A stretch of DNA of 64,000 bases from Corynebacterium sp. p3-SID1145 (GCA_025144245.1 JALXXC010000002.1:1-64000), one strand, 5' to 3'; numbered from the stretch's first letter, positions 1 to 9,072 are shown. Notes: generated from the sequence alone by a model not told the origin. Translations and numbers: made by a program.

Positions 1-63
1 CTCCGTACAACTAGCCCGCCCGCCGCGGACTAGTCGTGCTCGGGCCGCGCGCCAGTCGCGCTA

Positions 64-1335
64 CTAGTCGCCAGTGGCGTGGCGCCGCTCGGTCGCGGGT
101 TCGAACCCGTCGCGGGCCTCTTCGTACACCCGCGTCAGCGAAGCCGCGGATTCGGACCAGCTGAACTTCGCGGCGCGCTCGACGGCGGCTTCGGCCATGG
201 AGATGCGGCGGGCGTCGTCGTCAAGCAATGCTCCGAGCGCCTCCGCCCACTCCGCCGGATCGTGCCCGTCGACCAGCACCCCCGTCTCCCCGTCCGCGAC
301 AGCCAGCGACAACCCGCCCACACGCGCCGCTACCACCGGCGTGCCCGTGGCCTGCGCCTCCACCGCCACCAGGCCGAAAGACTCATTGTAGCTGGGCACC
401 GCAACAATATCCGCCGCCTGGTAAACCGCCACCAGCTCCTCCGGCGGACGCGGCCCCAAGAAACGCACCGTGCGGCTCAGGCCCAGCTTGTGCGCGAACG
501 AACGGTAATAGTCCACCGACGCATCGCTTCCCGACGCCCCACCGCACAGAATCACCCGCAGATTCCTCCCCGGGTCCCGCTCCACCATCTCCGCGACCGC
601 CCGCAGCAGCACCTGCGGCCCCTTGAACTCCTGCAGGCGGCCCACGAACGCAACGACCTCGCTATCCACCGGAATGCCCAGGTGACGGCGGGCACGCTCC
701 GTGTTGCGGTTCGTTCCCGGGGTGTACAAACGCGTGTCCGCACCCGGGGTGACCACGCGGATGCGGCACGGATCGACGTCGTAATGCCAGCTCAACTGCT
801 CGATCTCGTCCTTGGTGTTGACCACCAGAACATCCGCGTTGTCCACGAGCTGCTGCTCGCAGATCCGGCGCGCCTCCGTTTCCGGTGATTCCCCGCCCAC
901 TTTCTTCTGCGCAGCGTTTTTCACCGCCGCCCACGTGTGGCCGGTGTGGATGAGCGGCACCCGCGCAAGGTCGCGCAAGAGCCACCCCACTTGGCCCGAG
1001 AGCCAGTAATGCGAGTGGATCAAGTCGTAACTGCACCCCTCGTCACGCGTGAACTGCACGATGCCGCCCGCGAATGCCGCGAGTTGCGTGGGCAGCTCCT
1101 CCTTCGCCAACCCCTCGTACGGGCCCGCGACAATATTGACCACCCGCAGCTTGTCCGTGACCTGCACGACCTCGCCCTGGCTCGGACGGGTGGCGCGTGT
1201 GAATACATCCACCTCCACCCCGGCGGCGGCGAGCTCCCGCGCAATATTGAGGACGTAGACATTCATTCCGCCCGCATCACCGGAACCTGGCTGCTCGAGC
1301 GGGGAAGTGTGCATGGAGATCATCGCGACGCGCAT
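64..1335 (-). CDS. mshA: D-inositol-3-phosphate glycosyltransferase MshA
   Basis: MshA makes the first mycothiol intermediate in the cytosol by transferring GlcNAc from UDP-GlcNAc to 1L-myo-inositol 1-phosphate. The protein is a GT4 family GT-B enzyme. Its N-terminal Rossmann half opens with [13 protein letters not shown] and the glycine-rich [12 protein letters not shown]. The C-terminal nucleotide-sugar half has VGRLQEFKG (about residue 230) and [11 protein letters not shown] with the retaining-GT4 E-x7-E pattern. At 423 residues it is full length. An in-frame GTG lies two codons upstream (1341). I chose the ATG at 1335 because it matches the family N-terminus and follows a TAGACT hexamer (1342-1347) by 6 nt, consistent with a leaderless mRNA. 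The mycothiol-dependent dehydrogenase at 35.9-37.0 kb uses the end product of this pathway. Confidence 0.95.
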   Translation of the reverse strand: MRVAMISMHTSPLEQPGSGDAGGMNVYVLNIARELAAAGVEVDVFTRATRPSQGEVVQVTDKLRVVNIVAGPYEGLAKEELPTQLAAFAGGIVQFTRDEGCSYDLIHSHYWLSGQVGWLLRDLARVPLIHTGHTWAAVKNAAQKKVGGESPETEARRICEQQLVDNADVLVVNTKDEIEQLSWHYDVDPCRIRVVTPGADTRLYTPGTNRNTERARRHLGIPVDSEVVAFVGRLQEFKGPQVLLRAVAEMVERDPGRNLRVILCGGASGSDASVDYYRSFAHKLGLSRTVRFLGPRPPEELVAVYQAADIVAVPSYNESFGLVAVEAQATGTPVVAARVGGLSLAVADGETGVLVDGHDPAEWAEALGALLDDDARRISMAEAAVERAAKFSWSESAASLTRVYEEARDGFEPATERRHATGD

Positions 1336-1364
1336 ACACACAGTCTAGAAACCTTCCCCCGGGG

Positions 1365-2516
1365 TCAGCGCGCGTGCTTGTGCCACTCCCCGAAATCCGC
1401 CGCGATCGTCGCCGCCAAATTCCGGTAGGCGCGCAACGTGTTGGGACGCAGCCTGTCGATGTCCACCACCGCCCCCGCCGCCAGGTGGGGGTCGTACGGC
1501 ACCACGTGCACCGCGCGGGTCCGCGCCGCGAAATGCGCGACCACGGCATCCATGTCGACCGCCGATTTCGGCGACGACGGAGCCGACACCACGACCACCG
1601 CATGCGCCGCCAACCGGCCGTAGCCGTGCAACTCCAGCCAATCCAGCGTCGCCGCCGCCGACTGCGCCCCGTCGAGTGCCGGCGAGCTGACCAGCACCAG
1701 TGTGTTGGCCAAGTCGAGCACCCCCGCCATGGCCGAGTGCATCAACCCGGTTCCGCAGTCAGTCAGGATGAGGTTGTAGTGGTGCTGCAGGATATCCACC
1801 GCGCGCCGGTAGTCCGATTCACTGAAGGCCTCGGACACCGCCGGGTCACGCTCGCTGCCGATCACCTCCAACCGGGAAGCGCCCTGCGTCGTGAACGCCT
1901 TGATCTGCGCGTACCGCGCCGTGTCCTCCACCGTGAGCAAGTCACGGATCGTCGCCGGCCCCGGTGCCGCCACGCGCTGGGCGAGGGTGCCAAAGTCCGG
2001 GTTCGCGTCGATCGCGATCACCCGGTCCCCTCGCGTTTGCGCCAGCACCGAGCCCAACGCCACCGTCGTCGTGGTCTTACCAACTCCGCCTTTCAGCGAC
2101 ATCACCGCAATACGGTAGTCCCCGCGCAACGGCGTCCGGATCGCCTCAGTCACCCGCGCCCGCTGCTCCTCCCGGCGCGACAGCCCCGGGTTCACCTTCC
2201 CTCCCGTCGCCCCGTGCACGAGCTTGCGCCATCCCTGCCGCGGTGGCGCCTTGACCGGTCGCACAATGTCGACGTGCTCCAGCGACGGGAAGGGCGCCTG
2301 TTGCGCTGGCGGCGCTAGCTGGGGTGGCTGAGCTGGCGGTACTGGCAGTGTTGATTGAACCGGCTGTGCCGGTCCTGCCTCGGGTTCGAGGCCAGGCGCT
2401 TGCGCCTGCACCGCCGCTTGCGCCTGCTCCGGCGCATGGTGCAGGCCCACCCCCATTTCCGGCACCCACTCCCCGAGGCCGGTGTTGGCGTACCTGCGGT
2501 ATTGAATGTCAGTCAC
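1365..2516 (-). CDS. MinD/ParA-family P-loop ATPase with proline-rich N-terminus
   Basis: This is a deviant-Walker ATPase of the MinD/ParA/EspI group. Residues 1 to about 100 are low in complexity and rich in Pro, Ala and Gln. The ATPase domain follows, with the deviant Walker A SLKGGVGKTTTT (about 140) and AIDANPDFGTLAQRV (switch region). The C-terminal half matches ATPases involved in chromosome or cell-pole positioning, but its partner is not evident. The GTG at 2516 is preferred over an upstream TTG because GGGGGAGGA lies a few bases before it. The gene runs 29 bp ahead of mshA on the same strand. The family is clear; the exact role (partitioning, septum placement or secretion) cannot be read from the sequence. 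Confidence 0.8.
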   Translation of the reverse strand: MTDIQYRRYANTGLGEWVPEMGVGLHHAPEQAQAAVQAQAPGLEPEAGPAQPVQSTLPVPPAQPPQLAPPAQQAPFPSLEHVDIVRPVKAPPRQGWRKLVHGATGGKVNPGLSRREEQRARVTEAIRTPLRGDYRIAVMSLKGGVGKTTTTVALGSVLAQTRGDRVIAIDANPDFGTLAQRVAAPGPATIRDLLTVEDTARYAQIKAFTTQGASRLEVIGSERDPAVSEAFSESDYRRAVDILQHHYNLILTDCGTGLMHSAMAGVLDLANTLVLVSSPALDGAQSAAATLDWLELHGYGRLAAHAVVVVSAPSSPKSAVDMDAVVAHFAARTRAVHVVPYDPHLAAGAVVDIDRLRPNTLRAYRNLAATIAADFGEWHKHAR

Positions 2517-2683
2517 GTCTTCCTCCCCCAAGGCATCTCGCTGATGAGTGACTCACTCCGTGACACTACGTGGGCGGGCACCGCCTGTGGGGCCAGCGAT
2601 GTCTACTTCAGTGCGCATTGCATGGCGCGCGGGTGCGAAACGCCCCTCATTACCCCCATTTCGTGACCGAGATCATAAATTAT

Positions 2684-2713
2684 CTGACATCCCACTCAAA
2701 TCACTTATATACT
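2684..2713 (+). promoter_or_regulatory. Probable sigma-A promoter of the acyl-CoA ligase gene
   Basis: CTGACA (2684-2689) and TATACT (2708-2713) are separated by 18 bp inside an unusually AT-rich island (about 2660-2735). The predicted 5' UTR is about 70 nt and ends in a good ribosome-binding site. The rest of the 2517-2791 gap shows no other gene. Confidence 0.6.
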
Positions 2714-2791
2714 TTGTCGAAGTAAATCAATGGGGAATTTACTGGACACCGAACGATCAACCGACGAGACACTTCAACGGAGGGCAGAACA

Positions 2792-4699
2792 TTGTCGGCA
2801 TTCGAAGAAAAGGCCTGGCTGTCAAGCTACGCAGAGTGGACCCCGCCGGAGGTCGAACTGGGCGACGACACCCTGCTGGACCTCTATGAAGACACCCTTT
2901 CGAAGCGTTCGTACAAGAACGCCATGTGGTTCTTCGGCCGCACGATCACATATTCCGAGCTGGACAAGCAGGTCCGCAGCTGCGCCGCCGGCCTGAAAGC
3001 ATTCGGTGTCCGCCCGGGCGACCGTGTGGCGATTGTCCTGCCGAACTGCCCCCAGTTCGCGATCACCTTCCTGGCGGCGCTGCGCCTCGGCGCTTCCGTT
3101 GTGGTGCACAACCCGCTGTACACCGCGCACGAGCTGCGCGGCCAATTCAACGATCACGGCGCCCGCGTCGCCGTCATGTGGGACAAGTCGGTCGAAGCAC
3201 TCGCCTCCCTGCGCAACGACACTCCGCTGGAGACCATCGTCTCCGTCGACATGACCAAGGCCATGCCGAAGTACATGGAGCTGGCGCTGAAGTACGTGCC
3301 GCTGAAGAAACTGCGCGAATCCCGCAAGAAGCTCTCCGGACCGGCTCCGGACACCATCCCGTTCGAGACTCTCCTGTCCGCCGCATTCGGCGGCGAGGGC
3401 CATAACCTTGAAACCCCGGAGATCACGCAGGACACCACCGCGGTCATCCTTTACACCTCCGGCACCACCGGTGAACCGAAGGGTGCGCAGATCACACACG
3501 GCAACTTCAACCACCAGATGAAGGCCGGCCGCGCCTGGATGAAGGACCTGGGCAAGGAAGATGAGAAGGTCCTGGCGATCCTGCCGCTGTTCCACGTCTA
3601 CGGTCTCGCCCTGAACTTGGGTCTGGGTCTGCTGGTCGGCGCGGAGATCACCCTGCTTCCGGCGCCGGAGCCGGACCTGATCCAGGACGCTCTGAAGCGC
3701 AATCCGCCCACCTTCGTCCCGGGCGTGCCCACCCTGTACCAGCGCATTGCCGCGTCGGCGGCGGAGAAGGGCCAGAAGCTGTCTTCGATCCGCAACTCCT
3801 TCTCCGGCGCGTCCACGCTTCCGGTCTCCACTGTCGAGGCGTGGGAGAAGATCACCGGCGGCAAGCTGGTGGAGGGCTACGGCCTGACCGAGACCGCGCC
3901 GATCGTCACCGCGAACCCGATGGACGGCAGCCGCCGCCCGGGCTACATCGGCGTGCCGTTCCCGAACACGCTCGTGCGCATCGTCGACCCGGACAATCCG
4001 ACGGAGCTCATGCCGGACGGTGAGCCGGGCGAGCTCGTGGTCAAGGGCCCGCAGGTGATGAAGGGCTACTTGAACAAGCCTGAAGCCAACGAGAAGGCGT
4101 TCGTCGACGGTTATTTCCGCACCGGCGACATGGGTGTCATGGAGGAAGACGGCTGGATCCGTCTGGTCTCCCGCATCAAGGAAATGATCATCACCGGCGG
4201 CTTCAACGTCTACCCGGACGAGGTCGAGAACGTGATGCGCGCGCACCGCGACGTCGCCGACATCGCAGTTGTGGGCCGCCCGCGCGAGGACGGTTCCGAG
4301 GACGTCGTCGCCTGTGTCACCCTCGAGGAAGGTGCAGCGCTGGATCCGCAGGGCCTGCAGGATTTCGCCCGCGAGCGCCTCACCCCGTACAAGGTGCCGC
4401 GCACCTTCTATCACTTCGAGGAGCTGCAGCGCGACATGACGGGCAAGATCCGCCGCCGCGAGGTGCAGCAGTCGCTCATCGACCGCCTCAACGCGGGCAC
4501 GGCCGCCGACGGCGAGAATGCCGATGGCACGCCGGAGGAGCCGACCGAGGAGCAGATCGAGAAGGGCGCGAAGGAGAACGGCTGGTCCCTGGAGAAGGCG
4601 CCGGAGGACTCCACTGGGGCCGAGGCTGACGGCGCCAACGCCGAGGCTGATGCCACCGAAGGCGATGCCGGCCGCCACCGCCTCGACGAGGAGAACTAA
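2792..4699 (+). CDS. Long-chain fatty acid-CoA ligase (FadD type) with acidic C-terminal tail
   Basis: This cytosolic ligase activates fatty acids with ATP and CoA through an acyl-AMP. ANL-superfamily motifs appear in order: YTSGTTGEPKG (P-loop, about 220), YGLTETAP (about 365), GDMGVMEEDGWI with RIKEMIITGGFNVYP (hinge, about 450) and the catalytic lysine segment TGKIRRRE (about 550). About 70 residues past the usual end form a Glu/Asp/Ala-rich tail of unknown purpose. The start is TTG at 2792, supported by AACGGAGGG 7 nt upstream; no ATG fits. The stop codon abuts the stop of murB on the other strand without a visible terminator. Lipid-requiring corynebacteria carry several such ligases, so the substrate is not assignable. 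Confidence 0.9.
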   Translation: MSAFEEKAWLSSYAEWTPPEVELGDDTLLDLYEDTLSKRSYKNAMWFFGRTITYSELDKQVRSCAAGLKAFGVRPGDRVAIVLPNCPQFAITFLAALRLGASVVVHNPLYTAHELRGQFNDHGARVAVMWDKSVEALASLRNDTPLETIVSVDMTKAMPKYMELALKYVPLKKLRESRKKLSGPAPDTIPFETLLSAAFGGEGHNLETPEITQDTTAVILYTSGTTGEPKGAQITHGNFNHQMKAGRAWMKDLGKEDEKVLAILPLFHVYGLALNLGLGLLVGAEITLLPAPEPDLIQDALKRNPPTFVPGVPTLYQRIAASAAEKGQKLSSIRNSFSGASTLPVSTVEAWEKITGGKLVEGYGLTETAPIVTANPMDGSRRPGYIGVPFPNTLVRIVDPDNPTELMPDGEPGELVVKGPQVMKGYLNKPEANEKAFVDGYFRTGDMGVMEEDGWIRLVSRIKEMIITGGFNVYPDEVENVMRAHRDVADIAVVGRPREDGSEDVVACVTLEEGAALDPQGLQDFARERLTPYKVPRTFYHFEELQRDMTGKIRRREVQQSLIDRLNAGTAADGENADGTPEEPTEEQIEKGAKENGWSLEKAPEDSTGAEADGANAEADATEGDAGRHRLDEEN

Positions 4700-5767
4700 C
4701 TAGTCGAGAGTCAGCCCAATCCACACAGGTTCGGGCACGAGCTCGACATCGAAACGCTCGCGCACACCGTCACGCACCGTGCGCGCAAGCGTGACGACGT
4801 CCCCCGCCGCCGCCCCTCCACGGTTCGTCAACGCCAACGTGTGCTTGGTGGACAACCGTGCGGGGGCGGTTTCGTCCGGGTACCCCTTGCTGAACCCGGC
4901 GCGCTCGATGAGCCACGCCGCGGACAGCTTCACCTTCCCGTCGGCCTGCGGGTAGCGGGGCATGGTCTCCCCTTCACCGGGCCGCTCCGCCTCGACAGTG
5001 CGGGCGATACGGTCGGCCAGCTCAGGCGCGACGACGGGGTTGGTGAAGAAGGATCCCGCCGACCAGGTGTCGTGGTCTTCCGGGTCGAGCACCATGCCTT
5101 TGGCGGCGCGCACCCGCAGGATCTCCTCGCGGCCCTGAGCCAAAGGCAGCTGCTTCCCGCCCAGGTGGCGGAGAGGGATGGACAACTCGGACGGGGTGAG
5201 CTGCAGCTCGATCTCCAGCACCACGGCCCGGCCGGTGAATTTCAGGTTGGAGTAGCGGTACGCCAGATCCAAGTCCCTGGCCGGCACCCACTCGTCAGCG
5301 CCTGTCTCGCGGTTGTGCAGCCGCACGCGGGTGAGCACATCGGCGACCTCGGCACCGTAAGCACCGACATTCTGCACCGGCGTCGCACCGGCGGAGCCCG
5401 GAATGCCGGACAGGGTCTCAATTCCCGACAGTCCCGCACCCACCGCCGCCGCGACCACGTCGTCCCACACGGCACCGGCGCCGGCACGCACGACACCGTC
5501 GGGGCGGACGGAAATATCGTCGTTGCCCGCCACCACGACCGTCAGGTCGAGGTCGCCGTCGGCCACCACGAGGTTGGACCCCCCGCCGAGGATGAGGAGG
5601 GGCTCGCGGGAGGCGTCGAGAAGCGACACTGCCGAAGCCAGCTCCGACGCGGTACGGGCGCGCCACGCCGCACGCGGTGTTCCGCCCACGCGCAACGTCG
5701 TCAAATCCTTCAGCCGCACGCCCTTTAAGGGCTCCAAATCCAGTTGAGTCGCAGATGTTTCAGCCAC
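4700..5767 (-). CDS. murB: UDP-N-acetylenolpyruvoylglucosamine reductase MurB
   Basis: MurB reduces UDP-GlcNAc-enolpyruvate to UDP-MurNAc with NADPH and FAD, the second committed step of peptidoglycan synthesis. The FAD-binding domain begins near LTTLRVGG and carries LILGGGSNLVV and GIPGSAGATPVQNVGAYG. The C-terminal substrate domain has the catalytic serine in AGSFFTNPVV and ends in EPVWIGLTL with the conserved Glu. I chose GTG at 5767 because TACCGT (5775-5780, reverse strand) precedes it by exactly 7 nt, the leaderless pattern repeated across this window. An ATG at 5803 would overlap the divergent gene and has no visible ribosome-binding site. With GTG the product is 355 residues, normal for the family. 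Confidence 0.93.
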   Translation of the reverse strand: MAETSATQLDLEPLKGVRLKDLTTLRVGGTPRAAWRARTASELASAVSLLDASREPLLILGGGSNLVVADGDLDLTVVVAGNDDISVRPDGVVRAGAGAVWDDVVAAAVGAGLSGIETLSGIPGSAGATPVQNVGAYGAEVADVLTRVRLHNRETGADEWVPARDLDLAYRYSNLKFTGRAVVLEIELQLTPSELSIPLRHLGGKQLPLAQGREEILRVRAAKGMVLDPEDHDTWSAGSFFTNPVVAPELADRIARTVEAERPGEGETMPRYPQADGKVKLSAAWLIERAGFSKGYPDETAPARLSTKHTLALTNRGGAAAGDVVTLARTVRDGVRERFDVELVPEPVWIGLTLD

Positions 5768-5774
5768 GACAACA

Positions 5775-5784
5775 ACGGTAGTCT
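5775..5784. promoter_or_regulatory. Overlapping divergent -10 boxes for murB and the DUF2505 gene
   Basis: The reverse-strand TACCGT (5775-5780) lies 7 nt before the murB GTG. The forward TAGTCT (5779-5784) lies 7 nt before the DUF2505 ATG. The two hexamers share two base pairs, so RNA polymerase should not be able to occupy both at once. Confidence 0.6.
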
Positions 5785-5791
5785 GTGTGGC

Positions 5792-6283
5792 ATGGCTACT
5801 CATAGCGACAACACCGTTACCGTCAACCAGCCCGCCGACAAGGTGCACAAGGCGTACTCCACCCGCGAATACTGGGAGTACATCGCCGCGCACCTCTCCC
5901 CCGAGCCGGGCGAGGTCAACGAATTCACCGACAACTCCGTCACCCTTTACGAGGTCCTCCCGCAGACTCTCCTGCCCGAGGCTGTGCGCGCCATGGTCTC
6001 CCAGGCGCTGAAGGTCAAGCGCGTCATCAAGATCGGTTCACTCGAGGGCGGCAACGCCGACATCTCCTTCACCGCGGATGTCAAGGGCACCCCGGTCGAC
6101 TTCGGCGGCTCCATCAAGCTCACCGGCGAGGGCGAGACCACCAAGCTGGCTTACGAGACCGAGACCTCCGTGAACATCCCGTTCATGGGCCCAGCCATCG
6201 AGCCGAAGGTCGCCGAGTCGCTCGAGGACCTGTTCACCCAGGAGGGCGAGCTCACCGACAAGTGGATCACTGAGAACCTCTAA
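5792..6283 (+). CDS. DUF2505 family protein (START/SRPBCC-like fold)
   Basis: This is a 163-residue soluble protein of the actinobacterial DUF2505 family, predicted to have a helix-grip (SRPBCC) lipid-binding fold. It opens with MATHSDNTVTVNQPADKV, and YSTREYWEYIAAHL is typical of the first helices. There is no signal peptide or membrane segment. The ATG lies 7 nt after TAGTCT, so the mRNA is probably leaderless. It sits divergent from murB and upstream of a methyltransferase gene. The family's function is unknown. Confidence 0.85.
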   Translation: MATHSDNTVTVNQPADKVHKAYSTREYWEYIAAHLSPEPGEVNEFTDNSVTLYEVLPQTLLPEAVRAMVSQALKVKRVIKIGSLEGGNADISFTADVKGTPVDFGGSIKLTGEGETTKLAYETETSVNIPFMGPAIEPKVAESLEDLFTQEGELTDKWITENL

Positions 6284-6305
6284 ACTCGCCCCCCCCCTTT
6301 CAGCT

Positions 6306-7121
6306 ATGGCCGATCATGCCCACAACCTGCGCTCGCAGGGCGGGAATGGCCGGCCGTACGGCGTTATCACCCGCGGCACCACCGGCTACAACCGGCTGCG
6401 GCGCTCCGACCGCTGGACCCGCTACAACCCCGATGTGCAGGAACTGCTGCGCGGCGCCGACAGGCCATTAGCCATCGACCTCGGCTACGGCGCCTCCCAC
6501 ACCACCACCGTCGAATGGGCGCGGTGGCTGAGGCAGATCAACCCGCGCACACGTGTGGTGGGCCTGGAGATCCACCCCGACCGTGTCCTGCCGCCGCGCG
6601 ACGGCGTGACCTTCGAGCTCGGCGGTTTCGAGCTCGCCGGCTACCGGCCGCACCTCGTGCGCGCGTTCAACGTCCTGCGCCAGTACGACGTGGCCGAGGT
6701 CGCCGTGGCGTGGGAGACCGTCGCCGCGCGCCTCGCCCCCGGCGGGCTTTTCATCGAGGGCACCTGCGACGAACTCGGCCGCCGCGCCGCATGGCTGCTT
6801 ATCGACGCCACCGCCCGCCCCCGCACCCTCACCTTGGCGTGGGCACCGGATGACGTCGACAAGCCGAGCGATGTCGCCGAACGCCTGCCGAAGGCACTGA
6901 TCCACCGCAACGTCCCCGGCGAGCCGATCCACGAGCTTCTCGCCGCCGCCGATGACGCGTGGGAGCGCTCCTCCGGCTGGGCGCCCCACGGGCCGCGCGT
7001 CCGCTGGCGCCACGCCCACCAGATGCTCATCGACTCCGGATGGCCCCTTGAACCTGTGCGCCGCCGCATACGCGACAACACGTTGACTGTGGATTGGACC
7101 GCGGTGGCGCCTACCAGCTAA
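6306..7121 (+). CDS. Class I SAM-dependent methyltransferase-like protein
   Basis: This 271-residue protein has a Rossmann methyltransferase core. AIDLGYGASHTTT (about residue 57) is motif I, VVGLEIHPDRV (about 92) is the acidic-loop strand, and LAPGGLFIEGTCDELG (about 145) is motif IV/post-I. The C-terminal half, ending near QMLIDSGWPL, is specific to an actinobacterial group next to murB and DUF2505 genes. Its substrate is unknown. A TAAACT hexamer (6281-6286) followed by an 8-C run precedes the start, and no ribosome-binding site is visible. It also carries one copy of the repeated 11-mer (6797-6807). Confidence 0.75.
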   Translation: MADHAHNLRSQGGNGRPYGVITRGTTGYNRLRRSDRWTRYNPDVQELLRGADRPLAIDLGYGASHTTTVEWARWLRQINPRTRVVGLEIHPDRVLPPRDGVTFELGGFELAGYRPHLVRAFNVLRQYDVAEVAVAWETVAARLAPGGLFIEGTCDELGRRAAWLLIDATARPRTLTLAWAPDDVDKPSDVAERLPKALIHRNVPGEPIHELLAAADDAWERSSGWAPHGPRVRWRHAHQMLIDSGWPLEPVRRRIRDNTLTVDWTAVAPTS

Positions 7122-7187
7122 TTTCCACCGCGCAGGCTTATAGTCGAGGTTGTCAAACATAAGCGCTGTCACGCACAATGGGCGTTT

Positions 7188-7964
7188 ATGACGCGCTCTT
7201 CCACTGGCCGGGGCTGGAAAATCGCCCTGGGCATCATCGCAGGCCTGGTCATTCTGCTGTTCGTAGCCGAAGTGGCCGTTCGCGGCCTCATCGCGCAGCA
7301 GATCCGGGCGAGCGTGCGCGACTCCGCACCTGAGTCCGCGGACATGCGCGAAGACGCTTCCGTCCACTTCGGCGCCTCCCCCGTCCTCCTCGGGCTCGCG
7401 CGCGGGAAACTCCAGCACATCAACATCGACGTGCCCTCCACCCTCGTCCCCGACAGCGACGAGATCGTGGGCAACCCGCCGGCCACCATCGACGCGACCG
7501 GCTTCGTCCTCGACCAGGACGACCCCAGCGCCGACTCCCTCATCCTCCACACGGAGTTGCCGCAGGCCCTGGTGCGCGACATGCTCCAGCAGGAGCTGCA
7601 CCGCTCCCTCGACGAGGCTCAGAACGGCCGCTTCGCCGAGTACGACGGGATCCTCACCGTATCCGATGTGCGCACCAACCCGGCAGTGGGCACGTTCAAC
7701 GTGACCTTCTCCAACGGCGCGTTCGGCGTGGAGCTGCGCCCGGAGGTCAGCGACGGCAAAATGACCTTCGCCGCCGAATCCACCCAGATCCTGGGGCGCG
7801 ACCTGCCGGACTTCTTCTCCGAGGCTGTGAGCAGTGCCCTCGAGAACGGCCTCAACGAGGACGTCGTCGGCCCAATGCAGATTCAGCAGTTCCAAGTCGT
7901 GGACAACGGCTTCCGCATCACCGTTACCGGTGAGAACGTCCACATGAAGCAGCTGCCGGTCTAG
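7188..7964 (+). CDS. DUF2993 (LmeA-like) membrane-anchored lipid-binding protein
   Basis: This 258-residue protein has a single N-terminal membrane anchor (about residues 10-32, IALGIIAGLVILLFVAEVAV). A DUF2993 domain follows and faces the cell envelope. The family includes mycobacterial LmeA, a periplasmic phospholipid-binding protein that promotes lipomannan mannan elongation. Whether this member does the same is inference. TTGTCA (7150-7155) and CACAAT (7174-7179) 8 nt before the ATG form a plausible leaderless promoter. Its end overlaps the convergent DeoC-like gene by 4 bp. Confidence 0.8.
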   Translation: MTRSSTGRGWKIALGIIAGLVILLFVAEVAVRGLIAQQIRASVRDSAPESADMREDASVHFGASPVLLGLARGKLQHINIDVPSTLVPDSDEIVGNPPATIDATGFVLDQDDPSADSLILHTELPQALVRDMLQQELHRSLDEAQNGRFAEYDGILTVSDVRTNPAVGTFNVTFSNGAFGVELRPEVSDGKMTFAAESTQILGRDLPDFFSEAVSSALENGLNEDVVGPMQIQQFQVVDNGFRITVTGENVHMKQLPV

Positions 7965-8680
7965 CCCGCCGGGTACACGCGCTCCGCCCCCTCCAGCAGC
8001 ACGTCGGCGGCCGCGTCGAGCGAATTGATGCGCCCGTGCACCGCCAGGGAGCATGTCTCCGCCACGGCGGGCAGTACAGCAGCATCCCGCTTTTCGACGC
8101 CCACCGCCACCACGTCCACCCCCACCTTCACCGCCGCGTCAGCCAGCTCCTGCAGGGCGCGCTCCCCCACGGTGTCCGAGCAGGTGATGCCGAAGCGGGT
8201 CGGCTCATCCACCATCTGGCTCACGGCGATGATGTCGGCTAGAGCTGCGTTCACAGCGGCTGTGGTGGTGGTTGTGGCGGCTGCGGTGGCGGCTTCTGAG
8301 TCGCGCCCCGGCTCCCCCGCGAGCGCTTCTGCGTCGACAGCCACCCACACTTCATCGGCGCCGTCTTCTACCGCCATGCGCGCCTCGGCGGCCTTGATGA
8401 GGCTGTGGTGCCGCCCCGTCGGCCACCCGATCAGCGCAATGACCCGCCCGTGCGGTCCGGCTGCGCGCCTGGCCTCCGCCACACGCGTCGGTTCGCACAC
8501 GGTGCCGGCGCCGGCTTCCGCGACGAGTGCTGCGAGGTCCGCGTCAGGCGATTCAGCCCCACCGCCGCGGCATCCCAGGCATGTATAGTCCGCTCGGCCG
8601 ATGCGGCCCGCGAGCCAGGACAGGTCGTCTTCACCGCCGCCCGCCAGTGTGTGTGGATTGTCCGCCACTGCTCGAGTCAC
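7961..8680 (-). CDS. DeoC-like TIM-barrel protein lacking the catalytic lysines
   Basis: The sequence resembles deoxyribose-phosphate aldolase. VIALIGWPTGRHHSLIKAAEA followed by VEDGADEVWV aligns with the DeoC core (IGFPxG...K..EA...GADEID). However, the strands that normally hold the Schiff-base and second lysines read ITCSDTVG and LAVHGRINS, with no lysine. A Ala/Thr-rich insert (about residues 130-142) also breaks the barrel. It is therefore probably not a working aldolase. It starts with GTG at 8680, 16 bp after the DUF2516 gene, and is likely co-transcribed with it. Confidence 0.65.
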   Translation of the reverse strand: MTRAVADNPHTLAGGGEDDLSWLAGRIGRADYTCLGCRGGGAESPDADLAALVAEAGAGTVCEPTRVAEARRAAGPHGRVIALIGWPTGRHHSLIKAAEARMAVEDGADEVWVAVDAEALAGEPGRDSEAATAAATTTTTAAVNAALADIIAVSQMVDEPTRFGITCSDTVGERALQELADAAVKVGVDVVAVGVEKRDAAVLPAVAETCSLAVHGRINSLDAAADVLLEGAERVYPAG

Positions 8681-8696
8681 CGCCCGTTACTAGCCG

Positions 8697-9020
8697 TTAC
8701 CAGCCGTAATTGCCGCGCAGGATGTTGTTCAGCTGCGGGCGCACGTCAAAGAAGTACAGACCGATGAAAATGCACCCGATCAAAGCCAGGAACTGGAAGC
8801 CCACCAGGCACGCGATCGAGCTGACGAGGAGGATGGCCACCCACGCCAACTTCGGCATCCGGTCGCCGGCCTCGAAGGCGTCGGCCCGGGTCACGCCCGC
8901 CATCACAGCACCGACGATCCCCGCAACGCCCACCGCCATCAGCAGCACCGCCTGCACCAGAGACGGCAGGAGCATAATCCAGCCCTGCAGTGACATGTTT
9001 TGCAGATTCATGAGCGTCAT
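8697..9020 (-). CDS. DUF2516 family small membrane protein
   Basis: This protein of about 107 residues has three hydrophobic segments (roughly residues 10-33, 47-65 and 67-80), characteristic of the actinobacterial DUF2516 family, whose function is unknown. The open frame extends to 9044, but the ATG at 9020 (MTLMNLQN) is the better start because the upstream residues are charged and atypical. It is followed after 16 bp by the DeoC-like gene. Confidence 0.75.
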   Translation of the reverse strand: MTLMNLQNMSLQGWIMLLPSLVQAVLLMAVGVAGIVGAVMAGVTRADAFEAGDRMPKLAWVAILLVSSIACLVGFQFLALIGCIFIGLYFFDVRPQLNNILRGNYGW

Positions 9021-9072
9021 CGCGGAATCGTGCCTGCCTTCCAAAAAGCTCGGTCACCGCCGAGCCCGGGTT

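Noticed and set aside
2822..4678. 618-codon open frame antisense to the acyl-CoA ligase
   Set aside because: It mirrors a real gene in GC-rich DNA (stop codons are rare on the opposite strand). Its translation is low in complexity, with Leu/Arg/Val/Gly/Asp bias and no domain.
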